A DNA stretch of 64,000 nucleotides, taken from the NCBI RefSeq assembly GCF_964656455.1, contig NC_135726.1, forward strand, positions 33,695,930 to 33,759,929, read 5' to 3'. The notes under the pieces were generated by a model. That model was not told the DNA's origin and did not search any database. It was given only the letters and a program-made list of their open reading frames with translations. The stretch is from Halichoerus grypus. Its lineage: Eukaryota > Chordata > Mammalia > Carnivora > Phocidae. Within the stretch, counting starts at the first letter, position 1; each line of letters begins with the position of its first letter. The translations under genes and the position numbers were made by a program. Positions 11,319 through 23,586 of the stretch are shown here, one piece after another.

Positions 11319-11466
11319 AAAAATGGACAAACAGGGACACCTGGGTGGCTCAGTCAGTTAAGCATCCAACACTTGATTTCAGCTCAAGTCTTGATCTCAG
11401 GGTCATGAGTTCAAGCCCCGTGTTGGGCCATGCTTGGCGTGGAGCCTACTTTAAAAAATGGACAAA
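11319..11466 (+). mobile_element. SINEC fragment inserted in the old L1
   Basis: A short SINE (about 11332-11453) beginning 'gggacacctgggtggctcag' and lacking the CT tract; it ends in 'tttaaaaaa'. TSD 'aaaaatggacaaa' at 11319-11331 and 11454-11466. The divergent middle part suggests an older subfamily. Confidence 0.9.
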
Positions 11467-12469
11467 GAATCTGAATAGACATTTCTCCAAAGAAAATATG
11501 TAAATGACCAAAAGGCACATGACAATATGCTTAACATTGTTAGCCATCGGAGAAATGCAAATCAAAATCACAGTGAGATCCTTCACATTCACTGGAGAAG
11601 CCATAATCAAAAAGATAGAAAGTAGCACGCATTGGTGAGGATGTGGAGAAATTGGAGCCCTCACACCCCACTGGTAGAAATGAAAAATGGTGCAGCCACT
11701 CTGGAAAATAGTCTGACAATTCCTCAAAAGGTTAAACACAGAGTTACCATAGGACTTCACAGTCCCACCTCTATGTATATATCCAACAGAAATTAAAAAA
11801 AAAAAAAGTATGTCCATAAAGAAATGCATATGTAAGTATTCATAGCAACATTGTTTCTAATAGCCAAAAAATAAAACCAACGCAAATGTCCCTCAACTGA
11901 TGAATGGATAAATAAACATGTCTAGCTACACAATGGGCAATTATTTGGCAAAAAGGAAGGAAATATTAATATATGTTACAATGTGGATAAACCTTGAAAA
12001 CATTATGCTAACTGAAAGCTAGACAGAAAAAGCTACATACTTGGGATTCCATTTATATGAAATATCTAGGATAGGCAAATCTGTAAAGATAGAAAATAAA
12101 TGAGTGGTTGCCTAGGGCTGTGGGCGGTAGCAAAGAAATGGAAATGACTGCTAATAGATATGGGGCTTCTTTTTGGGGTGATAAAAATGTTCTAAAATTG
12201 ATCCTGGTGATTGTGTAAATCTGTGAATGTACCAAAAACCATTGAATTATACACTGTAAATGGGTGAATTGAATGGTATATGAATTATATCTTAGCTAAG
12301 CTGCTTATTAAAAAAAAAATTATTAAGTACCTATACTATTCTAAATCAATGATTCTCTAGACTGGGAGCCACTGAGGTTGTTGAACACCTGGTAGGATGT
12401 GATGTACACACACAAACCCATATCCTTCATCTCCTATATCTGACCAAACAAATATTTCTCAAATCTGTC

Positions 12470-13375
12470 CACTTCCGTCTATCTCCACCAACACACGTAG
12501 TCCAAAGCACAATCACTCCAGCCTGGATTCTTGGACTGGCCTCCTACACACTCTGCTGTCTTGTCCCTCCCATCCTCTCTCCCACTGCAACTAGAGTGAT
12601 CTTTATAAAAATGCATCATGTTGGATGCCTGGGTGGCTCAGTCGGTTAAGCATCTGCCTCTGGCTCAGGTCATGATCTCAGGCTCCTGGGATCAAGCCCC
12701 GTGTTGGGCTCCCTGTTCAGCGGGGAGTCTGCTTCTCGCTCTCCCTTTGCCCCTCCCCCCTGCTCCTGCTCTCTCTCACTCGCTCACACGTGCTGTCTCT
12801 CTCTCAGATAAATAAATAAAATTTAAAAAATCCATCATGTCAAAAGTTTCAGTGACTTCCTGTTGCCCCAAGATAAACCCCACAATCTTTCCAGTGGCCT
12901 ACTAAACCAACTTCTGCAGTCCTGAGCTCTCATCACACATCAGCCACACTGACCTTCTGTCAGTTCCTCACCCTTCCCACCCCAGGGCTTTGGCCCACCC
13001 TGTTCTCTCTGCCTGCAGAACTCTTGCTACCTCCTACTCCTACTTTCTACTTACCTTTCACTCTCAGTTGGAAAAAAAAAAAACAATCACACTTCTTGGG
13101 GAAGTCATCTTTGATCCCCTACGCTCTGGAAGCAATCATATCACCTCATTACATGTTCTTATAATGCCTATAAGTCTCCTTCCAGCACTGATCCCATTGT
13201 CCCCACATCCTTACTTCTGTAGTTATTTCCTACTGCCCCATAATCCCATAAGCTCCATGGCAATAGGATTGATGTCCGTCTTGTTCATCTTTTTTATCCA
13301 CAAAACCTAACAATGTACTCCTCATAGAGAAAGTAGAGAATAAATATTTGGTGAATGAATGAATAAATAAATGGA
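12470..13375 (+). mobile_element. L2 LINE 3' end (ancient), split by a SINE
   Basis: Matches the L2 3' end in order: 'tgacttcctgttgcccc', 'ccagggctttggcccacc', 'gccataatcccataagctccatgg'-like part and the closing 'aataaatatttggtgaatga' with its short tandem GAAT end at about 13343-13375. Strong divergence fits this ancient family. A SINEC interrupts it at 12622-12832. Confidence 0.85.
12614..12840 (+). mobile_element. SINEC inserted in L2
   Basis: Head 'gatgcctgggtggctcag' to tail 'gataaataaataaaattt'. A short direct repeat 'catcatgt' at 12614-12621 and 12833-12840 is the visible target duplication. Confidence 0.93.
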
Positions 13376-13735
13376 GGGTCTGACAGGGGCTGTGTGAGTG
13401 GGTCATACAGGGAATGCTACCATCATACAGATGAGGAAAGCAGCTGTTGGGATAGACAACTGGGAAGGCTTCCTGGAAGAGAGGGACTTAGAAAACAAGC
13501 TTAGGGTCACAGAGGTAGATGGAACTTTCGAAATCATCTTGTCCACATTCCTACATTTTTGAACTGGATTCTGACAGTCAGTTTGAAAAGTTGTATTACC
13601 CACCTAACCCCTGTTGCTTCCAAACAGGATCTGTGGGATAAAACTCCAAACTTCTTGGCATGGCATACAAGATAAATGGCATACCAGATAAATAATCTGG
13701 CCACAGCCGGAGTCACCTACCATAATTACCACCAC
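13376..13735. other. Unassigned sequence
   Basis: No recognisable gene or repeat. Confidence 0.45.
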
Positions 13736-13737
13736 CA

Positions 13738-13945
13738 AGCACAGCGAATGACATGCCATTTCCCAAATAAGTCAATATATTTCTGTCTCAGGCCTTTGCA
13801 CACAGCGGGCCCTCTGCCTGGGATGTCTCTCTCCTGCATTCTCACTTCCATGCCTACAAGTCTGACAAACTTCTACTTAGACCCTACAGAAATTTTACAT
13901 CCTCTGTGCAGCTTTCCCCAATGGTTCCTAAAAAGGAAAAGACAG
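13738..13945 (+). repeat. L2 LINE fragment (ancient)
   Basis: Shows the L2 3' ORF/UTR segment 'ctcaggcctttgcacaca', 'ccctctgcctgggatgtct', 'gacaaacttctacttagacc' in the expected order. Diverged. Confidence 0.7.
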
Positions 13946-14699
13946 TGTCTGACTTACCTCAGCACCCCCAGGACAGACACTGCACCTAGCCCAGGGTCGA
14001 CACTCAGGAAACCATCATCACATGAAGGTCAAAGCAAAAGCTATGGAAATTTCTCTCATATAAATGAAAATGTCTATGTGTTGTCTTTCCCCTTCCTTTT
14101 CTACAGACTTTCTCAATAATTCTCCCCAGGCCCAGGCCGAGGCTGGGACGAGGGTCTGGGAGTGGTTGGAAAGAAGTGTCACAAACTAGGGTGAGGGTAC
14201 GAGACAACCCTGGATGCAGCTTCCAGCCTGAAGCTGAATGATGGTGACCCCAGCCAAGCCACTGTGTCCTTCCTCTGACCAGGCTGGCTCAGCAGCCAGA
14301 TGGTAATGACTTTCCATCCCCTCAGCCCAGGCAGGCTGTGAACAAGCACCGTCAAGTATGGTCCTCGTCGGCCTGGCCCCAGGGCCCGAAGCTGCCTTGT
14401 TTCAACACATGATGACTTTTTAATTTCGAGCCTTTCGGTCCCTGGTGAGAGAGGTGGAGATGGGTTGGAGATGACATCTGGATCCTACAGATTCAGAGAG
14501 ACCTTGGGCAGGGAGCAACCTTGAGAGGTCATCCACCCTGTGCCCAGCCAGATTCTCTCCTTTGCCCAGGCCCCAGGCCAGGCCCACTCCTTCAAGAAGC
14601 CTGCCTGGAATACCCCTGTCTGAGTCTCTCTCCCTACCCTCCAAAACCTCCAACAACATGTATCATTTACGAAATATCCAGGGGAAGGGGAAGCGCTGA
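13946..14699. other. Unassigned, G/C-moderate low-copy sequence
   Basis: No repeat recognised. Open frames of 60-95 codons occur on both strands here, as expected for G/C-rich DNA, without splice or codon support. Confidence 0.45.
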
Positions 14700-14905
14700 T
14701 CCTTGGAAGCAGGCACTGGTTGAACTTGGAGCCAGAAAAATACATTTGAGTCTTGGCTTCAATTCTCACAGTTGAGTATGTGACCTTGGAAAGATCAGTT
14801 TGGCCTCTCTGACCTTCAGTTCCCTAAAATGGGGATCAATTCCTCGAGGAACCCTTATGACTCACAGAGTTACTGAAAGGTTGAATGAGGTAATGAGGAA
14901 AAAAA
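14700..14905 (+). repeat. MIR SINE fragment (ancient)
   Basis: Sense MIR order: 'cttggagccagaaaaatac', 'tatgtgaccttggaaaga', 'ctgaccttcagttccct', 'aaaatggggatcaatt'. Confidence 0.85.
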
Positions 14906-16185
14906 AATACCCTTCGTAAAGTTGGCATAAAAGAAAGAGGATGTCATCCTACTTTCCTGCTTCCCAACTGCTCCTCCTTTACAGAGTTAGCTCCCAAGAG
15001 TGGGCCCCCCCCCACTCCTGACTCCCCAGGAATCTGTGGAACTGGGAGCTCCTTCAAGGCAAAGATTCCTTTGGCCTAACAACAAGCTGAGGACTCACCC
15101 TACAGAAGGTACCTAGTGGGAGTTGTCTGGGTGAATGCAGGAGTCCAGGGCTGTGACTCAGGCATTGATCCCAGAGCCCATAGGAATCCCACAGACCAGC
15201 CTGTGTCTGGGTGAAAAGATCCTGACATCTTAGGGAGTTTCAAATGAGTGGCCACTTCCGTTTGCTCTCTTTTGCTCCATTTTTGGAAAATGAGTATTTG
15301 AGGTGAGCCCTCTAGAAGCAAAGATGCTGAGTAGGGGCAGCTGGAAGAAGGCAGGGTGGGCCCCTGGGTTTGAGGGCAAGCTTGGCAGCCCTGAACTCTG
15401 CATTCAACATGGCAAAATAAATTGCTAGGTCTCCGGATGTGAGCCAGGAGGAGAAGGGACTGTGTTGCCTAATGAAAAGTCCTGGCTTGACAGGGGCCTT
15501 GGCCGGGTACCTCAGGAGCTGCTTGGAGCAGCAGATGCAAGCAAAGGCCACAGTAATTGTAAATACATTCCTGGCATCTTTCCAGGGCAGGTTTGGAACC
15601 AGCCCCTGGTCTCCAGGATCCTAGCCACTGCTCTACTTGTTCAATTGGAGTTGATCGCTGCCCTGACCAGGAGGCAGTTTGAGGCCAGGCTCTGATGGCT
15701 GAGCCAAACCCCAAGAAGCCCACCTGCCCCCTGGCCCATGACAAGATCCAGGTATCAGGGAACATCTGCACAGTGCTTCCCAGCCAGGCACAAAGGGTCT
15801 CATGCCCCTCCTCCATGGTAGGTCCAAGATGGGACACAGCCCACGAGCTTTGAATGCAGGCAGTAGGAAGGTCTGAAGGCAGACTGGGCAGCGGAAACAT
15901 AATTTCTGTTCCTGGGGCCAGGGGAGAGGAGAAGAGGAATCAAGTTTTGAAAGCAGAATCACCATTTTTTATGCAGTGGATGAGAAGATAAGTTTAGAGA
16001 AGGAAGATTTCAACCATCCACCACCCCTTCTTCAGTCCTGGATTTGGACAAACCCCAGCCTTGGCTGGTGCTCCAGGTCATGATTATGGTGGCCAGCAGT
16101 CCCTGGGCAACTAGGAAGATGTTGGGAATATTCTAAATGCCTCAGTAATGTTCCTCACACTGTCAACATTCCTTTGTTACCAGTT
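14906..16185. other. Unassigned low-copy sequence
   Basis: No gene or repeat family recognised apart from a short poly(C) run at about 15005-15014. An open frame of 143 codons on the minus strand (15469-15900) competes with others and has no family resemblance, so I do not call it. Confidence 0.45.
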
Positions 16186-16189
16186 TGTC

Positions 16190-16325
16190 CATGTGTTATC
16201 CAGTTTATTTTTCATAATCACCTGGTGAGGGAGGCAGGACCCAGAACATTATACCCATTTCACAGATGAGGGTACCAGATGAGGGCCCAGAGAGGGAAGG
16301 AGTTAACCAAAACAACTCTGATTCC
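16190..16325 (-). repeat. MIR SINE fragment (ancient)
   Basis: Inverted MIR features: 'atacccatttcacagatgag', 'gggcccagagagggaagga'. Confidence 0.75.
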
Positions 16326-16339
16326 AATTTGCTAACATG

Positions 16340-16592
16340 AAACATGGTATAAATAATCTAAAGAGCACTAGAAGTCAGTTACACTTAGGATCAAACTTCA
16401 GCTCAGCCATTTTCTGCACTGAAGACCCTGGGTCCACACTACTGACCATTTTAGAGCCTTATCTGACAAGTAGGGACCATAGTGCCTCTCTCATCGGGCT
16501 GTCCATGAGCATCAAATGGATGAAATAATTATGGAAGTGTCAGGCACATTTCTTGGCACACACTGTAAGTACTCAATATATTTTCTGTGCTA
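16340..16592 (+). repeat. MIR SINE fragment (ancient)
   Basis: Sense MIR-like order: 'agagcactagaagtcagtt', 'ttcagctcagccattttc', 'gcctctctcatcgggctg', 'tgtcaggcacatttcttgg'. It lies next to an inverted MIR. Confidence 0.7.
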
Positions 16593-19525
16593 GGTTTGTA
16601 AATTGTTCACTCCCAACAGAATGTGAGGTGATGTTTGAAACTTAGCACAAAGAAATCAGAACAGTGTGTGTGTCAGGGATGGAGAGAGGGGAAGTCAATT
16701 GGTATCAGTTATGTTTTCAGTGCTTTTTTATTAAATTATTTCACATTTTCATTCATATTTTTAAACAAAAGAAAATCACATAAAATGTAAGACAGGGATA
16801 CAAAAACAATTTCAGGGGAATAGAAAAACGAACATGACCAGACGTAGCAGAACAGAAAGTATTTCTGAGTGTGGCACTTAGCTTTGAGTTTACCCCGTCA
16901 GGGGGCTGAGTTTTAACTTACCAGTAACAGACAGCAGGCACATTTGTCCACAAAGTCTCCCCAGTCCAGTTGCAAGGAGTCACTCTTGCAAGGACCCTTA
17001 CATAAGCCACACCAGGTCACAAAGTGAAGTGATTTTGCAAAAGGCAGAACTCTTGTTTAGGAATGTTTCTCATTACAGAGGTCACCCAGGACTCTGGCTG
17101 CTTGTCCCCAGGGCATGCTGTCTGAGAGAGCTCACTCCACCTAGGGAGCAGGACCAAGCTGTCAGCCGCCTGAGTGTCCCTCCCCCACTGCCCACACCTG
17201 GATTCCCACATGGGCTGCTTCCTCCCCAGACCCCACCCCCCAGCCCCGGCTCTGGGTCCCTAATTGCTGTGGCAGTTAGGAGTCTCTGGGAGGGTCTGGG
17301 ACCCTCTGCCCACCCTATTCTTCCCTTCTTGCCTTGCTTTAGCATCTCCTGCCTCACTAATGATGACATTTTCACCAAGTGGCAATGACAGGAGAAATTA
17401 GTTCACAGCCTTTGGCAACTGAACATTGAGCATTCAGATTAAACTTTCAAAGGGAAAATATAATCTGCGCATGCAGAGAAATCATTTGGTATTTGGGAAA
17501 GACTTCAGGGTGGAACAGTCAGCACAAGCCACAGACCCCCCAGGGGGGGCAGAAGGGGAGGACAGCAGGGGAGCTGGGAGAAACAGAGAGGCCTGCACAC
17601 GCGGAAGCACGCGACTGGACGCATATGCAAGGCGGAGGGTCCATGTCTGCTCTTGACTACAACCAAAAACTGACAAGGAGCTCTGTGGTTTAATGAGCCC
17701 ATCAGGCTGGGGCTGCGCTGACTGCAACATTTCAGCTAATTGGCCACAGCATTTCTCTTCTACCAGTTCCCCTCTGGCTTCCCCACTCACCATCCCCCTC
17801 TTCCCAATCACCGAAAATTATTAAGAAAGCTTGGCATTCAGCAGGACATGAGATTGCTTCTCCTCATGTGCCCCTGGCACTCTTATCATTGTTTTTAAAG
17901 TCAGGAAATTAGAACTTATGAAAGGCTCTCCCTGCAAGTGGACTGTACAGACAGATGCCCATGTGATAGAGAAAACTCCTACAGGGCATGGCGTGCTCTC
18001 ACTTTCTTCTGCATCCCCATACACGGAGCTGACAACATTCAGAAACAACTATTTATTGCCCCCCCCCAGAGCTGCCATATTGTTGTGCACTGCACAACAG
18101 GGTGTCTATTGATCTTCTAGTATTGGGCAGTGTACAACCTGCACAACCCTTTCCAGCAGTTCAGGAATTCCTATACCTGAGTCTATTTTTGCACTCACAA
18201 TGCCTAGCACAGTGCCTGGCTCCATATGAATGTAAGAGCTACTCAAAATAATAATAATAATAATAACAACAATGGTAAGTTTAGTTTAATTTAAAATCTG
18301 AATTTCCACAGTCTGGTTTTTCTCCACCATGGCCATCAGGCTAGACTTCCTGTGCACAAAGGAATTCTCAGGCTGGCTCTGACTCTTTCCAGTTTCCTGG
18401 TCTCTAGGCCTTGGTTTCCCCTTTTGTAAAATGATACTTCTAAACCCCCTTCCTGCACTCTCATTCAGGCTAGAAGGAGAATTCTCCAGCTTAAATCCAC
18501 AGCAGGAATGACTGATACTTCTCCCTCTCCATCCCTTGGTCTTCTGTGTTGGATCTATTCTCAGCCTGGCTTTCACTTCATGGTAGCAAAATGGCTGCCA
18601 CGAGGCCTTCGCAGCTCCCAGGGGAGAAGGACACAGCGGAGAGTCTTTCTTAACAATCTAAAACAAAGCTCTGAAATTCTAGCTCAGTGGGAAAATTGAA
18701 TCACATGCCCTCCCAAGGGCATTCTGGTTGGCCAACTAGTCCAGACCCACCCCAGCCAGAACTTCCTAGGATAAGATTTGGGAAGAGGTAGCTTTCCAGA
18801 CAAAATACTGGGGGGGAGATGGGAGCTGGGCTTCTCCAAAATAGGGAATGGCTCCCAGGACCCCTGAGAGGCCAGAAGAGGTCAGGTTAAGTCCATTTGT
18901 GAGAGTTCTGGTATATTGAGCTAAAAGAATAAATGCCAAAAGACAGTTATAAAAATAATGAGATATTCTTCATGTATACTTTCAACAAGCAAATGTTTTC
19001 ACACAAAGAAACTAATACAGTATAATGATGTTAATCACAAGATAAATACAGAGTTGATTCAAAACATTAATCCCCAGAGCACTGCCAGCTCTGTGCCCCA
19101 TTAACGGCGCACACGTTTCGTCCTGAGGGGTGAGTATGCTTTCACAGTGCTGTGGGTGGGCCTCTGACTGGGAGCCGGGCCACCGAGGACACCATTCTCC
19201 TCACAGCCACTGTCGATTTGTATGGTTTTCGTGACAATTTTCTAACAGCTGGGAGTGAAGTGTCATGTGGAAGAGAGGCCTTTCTGCAATTCACGCTAAG
19301 TTACCACATGAATTTACAGCAGACTCTATCAGTAGATGATATCAAAAGTCTAATTTTGAGGCTCTTTTGTAAAAGTGAGGCAAAGTCCTTTTGGTTCACT
19401 GCTCCCATCCTCACAGGAACTCCTGAAGCTAAAACTAGGGGAGGACCTTGTGGGGAGGAAGAGGGTGATGGCTGGGAAGTTCACCTACTGCAGTTCTTAC
19501 TTTTAACTACGTTTTCTAACCACTA
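16593..19525. other. Unassigned low-copy stretch
   Basis: About 2.9 kb with few recognisable repeats. I see a probable L2 or MIR tail near 18190-18245 ('gcctagcacagtgcctgg'), an (AAT)n microsatellite at about 18247-18272 and a poly(C) run at 18060-18067. No convincing coding exon. The low repeat density over this stretch, compared with the rest of the window, may mean functional constraint or simply chance. Confidence 0.45.
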
Positions 19526-19745
19526 ATATTGTGGTTCTGGGACGCCTGGGTGGCTCAGTCGGTTAAGCGACTGCCTTCGGCTCAGGTCATGATCCCGGGT
19601 TGCTGGGATCCAGCCCCACATCAGGCTCCCCGCTCAGCAGGGGAGTCTGTTTCTCTCCTTCCCCCTGCTCATGCTCTCTCTCTCACTCACTCTCTCTCTT
19701 TCAAATGAATAAATAAAATCTTAAAAATATATATATTGTGGTTCT
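19526..19745 (+). mobile_element. SINEC, full length
   Basis: Head 'gggacgcctgggtggctcag' from 19539 to 'aaataaaatcttaaaaat' near 19730. Perfect 13-bp TSD 'atattgtggttct' at 19526-19538 and 19733-19745. Confidence 0.95.
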
Positions 19746-20889
19746 TTCCCTTTTTTGGCTAATTTTTCAACAAAGTCAGAAACAACCTGGAGCAGGGTGA
19801 GAATGCTGTGGGCACAGGTGGGCAGAACCCAGGAGAAGACCCTGCAGGTTAATCTGAATCATCCTTCCTACTTATTTGAACCTGAAAGGTTTGAAGGTAA
19901 TGGAGCAGATTGCTGTAAGGCTGGAAGGGCCTGCAGCCACTCCTCTCTCGGAGTAAGAGAAAGGCAGCTTTAGCTTAAAGCTTTCAGTGGACATATTAGG
20001 AGCTGGGGACTTAACTTTCTGAATTAATGCAAGGAGAAAACCCCATTGTAACAGACACTTATTTTTTTGATGGGAGCAGACAGAACCCTTCGGAAGATGA
20101 TAATGCTGAGAAGCTGGTGTGACTTCTCAGGTGGGAGAGTGAGTAGGCCTATTCTAGTACCCATTCTACACCTTGGAAGACCTCATTTTATAAGCTTATG
20201 AAGAAAGAGAATTGGGGAGTGGGGGAAGACAGCTATGGGGTAATTTGTCAAAGGTTTGGGGGCTCTAAGAACAAACAAACAAACAAAAAACCTCTCTCCT
20301 GTCCTTTGGTTCTTTGCATTTCTCAGGCTGCCTGCAGAAGGGTGTTGCTGATTTTCTCTGACAAAGACTCATTCAACATGAGCTCAAATGAAAACATTAA
20401 TAGTGAGCCGAGGGGGTAATTAGAGGGCCTGAGTTTAATTCTGCTGACATTATCCTGATTCTACTTGAAGGGTTGAGAGGGTCTTCCCACCCTCTAGTAA
20501 GCAATTACCCAGTGCCTGGGACCCGCACCTGCCTGGGGGGCTGGCTACAGCCTTGGAATCAATCAGGCAGTATTAAAATGAGATGGGGGGCGGGGCAGGG
20601 AGGAGATGGGGACTGGCAGAGTAAAGCTCAGAAATGTATTTGCAGGCGAGCCAGCCGATTGTGACAGAGACTAGGGGACAGAAGGGAGAGGCCGCCCTGG
20701 GTTGTGGAAGGGACAACAAGAAGCAAATAGAAAGCAGAGGAAGGAAGGGGAAGGGGCGGGGAAGAGTGTGCGGGCAGGTGGCGGAGAAAAAAACAAGGGG
20801 AGGGCTATAAGATGGATAAGAAGAGGGGAGCGTGCATAAAGAGGAGGGAGAGGTGACATGAAATGTAGGGAAGAGAAAGACTGAGAGAA
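19746..20889. other. Unassigned sequence flanking the CpG island
   Basis: No repeat family recognised. From about 20580 the plus strand becomes strongly purine-rich (GGA/GAA), grading into the CpG island at 20.9 kb. TAAT-type motifs occur at about 20417-20436. Confidence 0.45.
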
Positions 20890-21730
20890 GTGAGGGACAG
20901 AAGTGGCCGGGCCCCGGAGGTGCGAAGAGTAGGGAAAGGAGGGGACGGGGCAGAGACCGTGCGGGCAGCTCCCCGCTGTCAAAGCCCCGTCCTCTGGCCC
21001 ACCCCTCAGCCCCGCCGCCCGAGGGCTGCCGCAGAGCCCGGCAGAGCTGGCCTGGGAGGAGGGGCACCGCTAGGCCTCTGCCCGACGGGCGCCCCCAGGG
21101 AGGCTGCGGGGACCCGCGAGGGCCCGGGTCCCGGCACTGGACACGCATCCACCGGTTTGTTGGGCGCAGCGGCCGCTAGGCGGCAGTGGGGTGGGGGGAG
21201 GGGAGGCGGCCGATTGATCGCGGGCTGGAGCCGTGGGCGGGGGCGCCATCGATCCCGCAGCCACGGCTCCGCTGGCTGACGGAGGCGCTTCCTGGCGGCT
21301 CGCTCCCCACCGGGCCGGTGATGCCAAGATAAGTGGGAGCAATTGGGCCGGGCGACGCCGAGGCACATCTGCCCCGCGCGGGTGCCGGGGCCGGAGCTCG
21401 CGCAATTAGGGCTGAGTGTCTAAATCGGCCAAGTTCACCGCGGAGCATGTCCGGCGCCTTGTTTACCGCAGAGACGTGCTCTACCGGCTCCCCGCAGCCG
21501 CCCGCGGCTGGGCTGTGCACCGGGGGCCTCGCGGCGCCGGGCGCTCTCCCCCGCCCAGGTCGGCAGGGAGCAGCGGCGGCAGCACAACCCGCGCCAGCCC
21601 TTCCTGGGCCCGAGCACCTGAACTCTTCAAGGAGCCTCCCCCTGGCTCTGTGACCCCGAGTGGGAGCTGCGCCAGCGCGAGCCTGTTTCTCTGCACCTCG
21701 GGGGGACGACGATCCCGCTAGCCCATCGGT
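20890..21730. promoter_or_regulatory. CpG island, probable promoter or regulatory region
   Basis: Over about 840 bp the sequence is very G/C-rich and packed with CG dinucleotides, in contrast with CG-depleted DNA on both sides. It contains G/C boxes such as 'gggcgggggcgcc' (about 21235-21247), several 'cggccg'/'gcggccgc' sites and a forkhead-type 'tgtttac' (about 21460). No TATA box was seen. Open frames on both strands are long here only because stop codons are rare in such DNA. I cannot tell which strand, if any, is transcribed. It could be a host gene or lncRNA promoter, or an orphan island. Confidence 0.75.
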
Positions 21731-21924
21731 TTTGAAGGACTGAATGGGATCTTGTATGGAGAGGCTTAACGCCCAGGTCACCAGCACTGAGCCCTCCCTG
21801 AAGGCAGAACCGGAGTCGAGAAGTTCACCGCTGTGTGTCCAGTGTCAAATAGACTCTCGGACAGCTGTTAGATGCGCCACAAATACGTGTTAAATAATCG
21901 AAGGAATAAGAACCACTAATACTA

Positions 21925-22160
21925 CTAGTATAAGATAGCTCTCATTAGTGGGGCAGTCCTGTGTGCGAGCACATGGTAGAGTCACGCACCATTAAATACC
22001 CACTTGGGGACAGGTGGTGTTATGCCTGCTTCACAGTGGAGAAGATTGAGGTCCGGACAGTTAAAGACCTTGCTCCGAGGTCCCCATCTAGTAAGTGAAG
22101 AATCAGGGCTTGAACACAGGCCCTCTGGTTTCACTCCCAGTTCCCCCACTCCTACCATAA
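21925..22160 (-). repeat. MIR SINE fragment (ancient)
   Basis: Inverted MIR order: 'ttatgcctgcttcacagtgg', 'gaggtccggacagttaaa', 'agtaagtgaagaatcagg', 'gcttgaacacaggccct'. Confidence 0.8.
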
Positions 22161-22409
22161 CGTTCACAGCTGCGTTTACACACCCAACTGCAAGGTACAG
22201 TTTAGCCTCTCAAGTGTCTTGGCTAAAGGCTGATTATTTCTTTGTATATTTTACCAAAATCAGTCTTCAGACTGTACTTTCTTTCATTTGTTCAACAATA
22301 ATCTACAGGGAGGAGTATGTGTGGCGTGCATATGCACGCATCACCTGGGAACACCCTAAATGGACTGAATGCGGTCCCTGCTTTCCAGAAGTGGGCGGAC
22401 TGGGAAAGC

Positions 22410-22745
22410 AGGTACCGTCTGCTCTGGCTGTCATGACAGAATCCCATAGACTTGGGGGCTTAAACAATAAACATTTATTTTGTCACAGTTCTGGAGACTG
22501 GAAAGGGCCATGCAAGGTTGGTTTCTGGTGAGAGCCCTTTCCTTAGGTTCCGGAGAGAGAGAGCTTTCTCTGCTGTCTCTTCCTCCTTTTATAAAAAGCA
22601 CCAATATGGAATTAGTATGGCTATGACTTCATTTAACTTTAATTACCCCCCTAAAGTCCCTATCTCTAAATACAGTCACATAGGGGGCTAGGGCATCAAC
22701 ATATAAATTTGTGGGGAGGGAACACAATTCAGTCTATAACAGTAG
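22410..22745 (-). mobile_element. MaLR-type LTR (MST/MLT1 group), diverged
   Basis: In plus orientation: 'gggcttaaacaataaacatt', 'tcacagttctggagactg', 'ctcctttataaaaagcacc', 'aaatacagtcacatagggg', 'cagtctataacagtag'. This is the reverse of a MaLR LTR, with the A/T-rich polyadenylation region at left. Internally shortened. Confidence 0.7.
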
Positions 22746-22984
22746 GGCAGGGAGAGACAGAGGGAAAATTATTGCTCATGCCCTTAATAAAGGTTAGCAC
22801 AGATGACCAACAAAGCACTATGGAATCCAGAGAAGGTAGGAACTGACTTCCTGCAGGGAGGGCTTGGGAGCCAAATCCTAGAATCATAGCAGAGCAGGGT
22901 AAAGTCAGAAAAGATAATATAACCCCACCATCTCATTTGTCAGATGGGGAAACTGAGGCCCAGGGAAGGGAAATCATGATTGCA

Positions 22985-23389
22985 GTACTGAACAGAAAGA
23001 CAGATGGCCACCATCTTCTTGTACCGTTGGGCATCAGCTGCTATTTCCCTTGGGGGGGCAGGTAGAGCCAAGAGTTCAGGCTCATCCATCCATTGTGTTG
23101 GGCTTCTCCAGGGAAGATGACTGAGGAAGGAGTGTTGGTGGGCTGGGCCCTGAGTATGGAGCCTGCTGCAAGCAGGAACCTGGCCCTGAGGGAAAAGACC
23201 GAATTTGCCCCCCACCCTCCCGGGAGCCTCCCTCTCCTTCCTCTTCCACCTTCACCTGGAAGCAGCAGGCCAGACTGGCTGTGGAAGCCAGAGATGACCA
23301 TGGAACCCACAAATAGCTTCTCTACCCCATGATAGCCTGTAAAGATAGCTTGGAAGGATTTTAAACAGGGGGAGAGGAGTACAGTTAGA
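22985..23389. other. Unassigned sequence
   Basis: A MIR-like snippet precedes it at about 22930-22980 ('cagatggggaaactgaggcc'). The rest is unassigned. Confidence 0.4.
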
Positions 23390-23586
23390 AAGTCATCTTT
23401 AGGGGCGCCTGGGTTGCTCAGTTGTTAAGCGGCTGCCTTCGGTTCAGGTCATGATCCCGGGGTCCTGGGATCAAGCCCCTGCTCAGCAGGGAGGCTGCTT
23501 CTCCCTCTCCCTCTGCCTGATGCTTCCCCTACTTGTGCTCTCTCTCTGTCAAATAAATAAATAAATTCTTTAAAAAAAACATCTTT
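23390..23586 (+). mobile_element. SINEC, first of a tandem pair
   Basis: Head 'ggggcgcctgggttgctcag' at 23402, tail 'caaataaataaataaattct' and A-run to about 23579. The target sequence 'catcttta' occurs before it (about 23394), between it and the next SINE (about 23580) and after the second SINE (about 23779). Confidence 0.93.

Larger units (their letters stand above)
9877..12320 (+). mobile_element. Old L1, 5'-truncated (RT domain to 3' end)
   Basis: Decayed ORF2 starting in the reverse-transcriptase region ('tcaccactcctattcact'), passing the FADD-coding region ('ccagatgacatgatctt' near 10025), the cysteine-rich C-terminal region ('ggtgaggatgtggagaaat' near 11633) and the 3' UTR ('accattgaattatacactg' near 12237), and ending in an A-rich tail near 12320. 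All frames are broken. The 3' UTR resembles older mammalian L1MA/L1MB-type elements. Two SINEs inserted later at 10828 and 11332. Confidence 0.9.

Noticed and set aside
15469..15900. A 143-codon minus-strand frame
   Set aside because: Competes with several other frames in the same G/C-rich region and shows no family, splice or codon evidence.
20573..21787. Open frames of 100-200 codons on both strands in and around the CpG island
   Set aside because: They overlap on opposite strands and reflect G/C-rich composition. Proline/alanine/glycine/arginine-rich translations without any domain do not support a protein.
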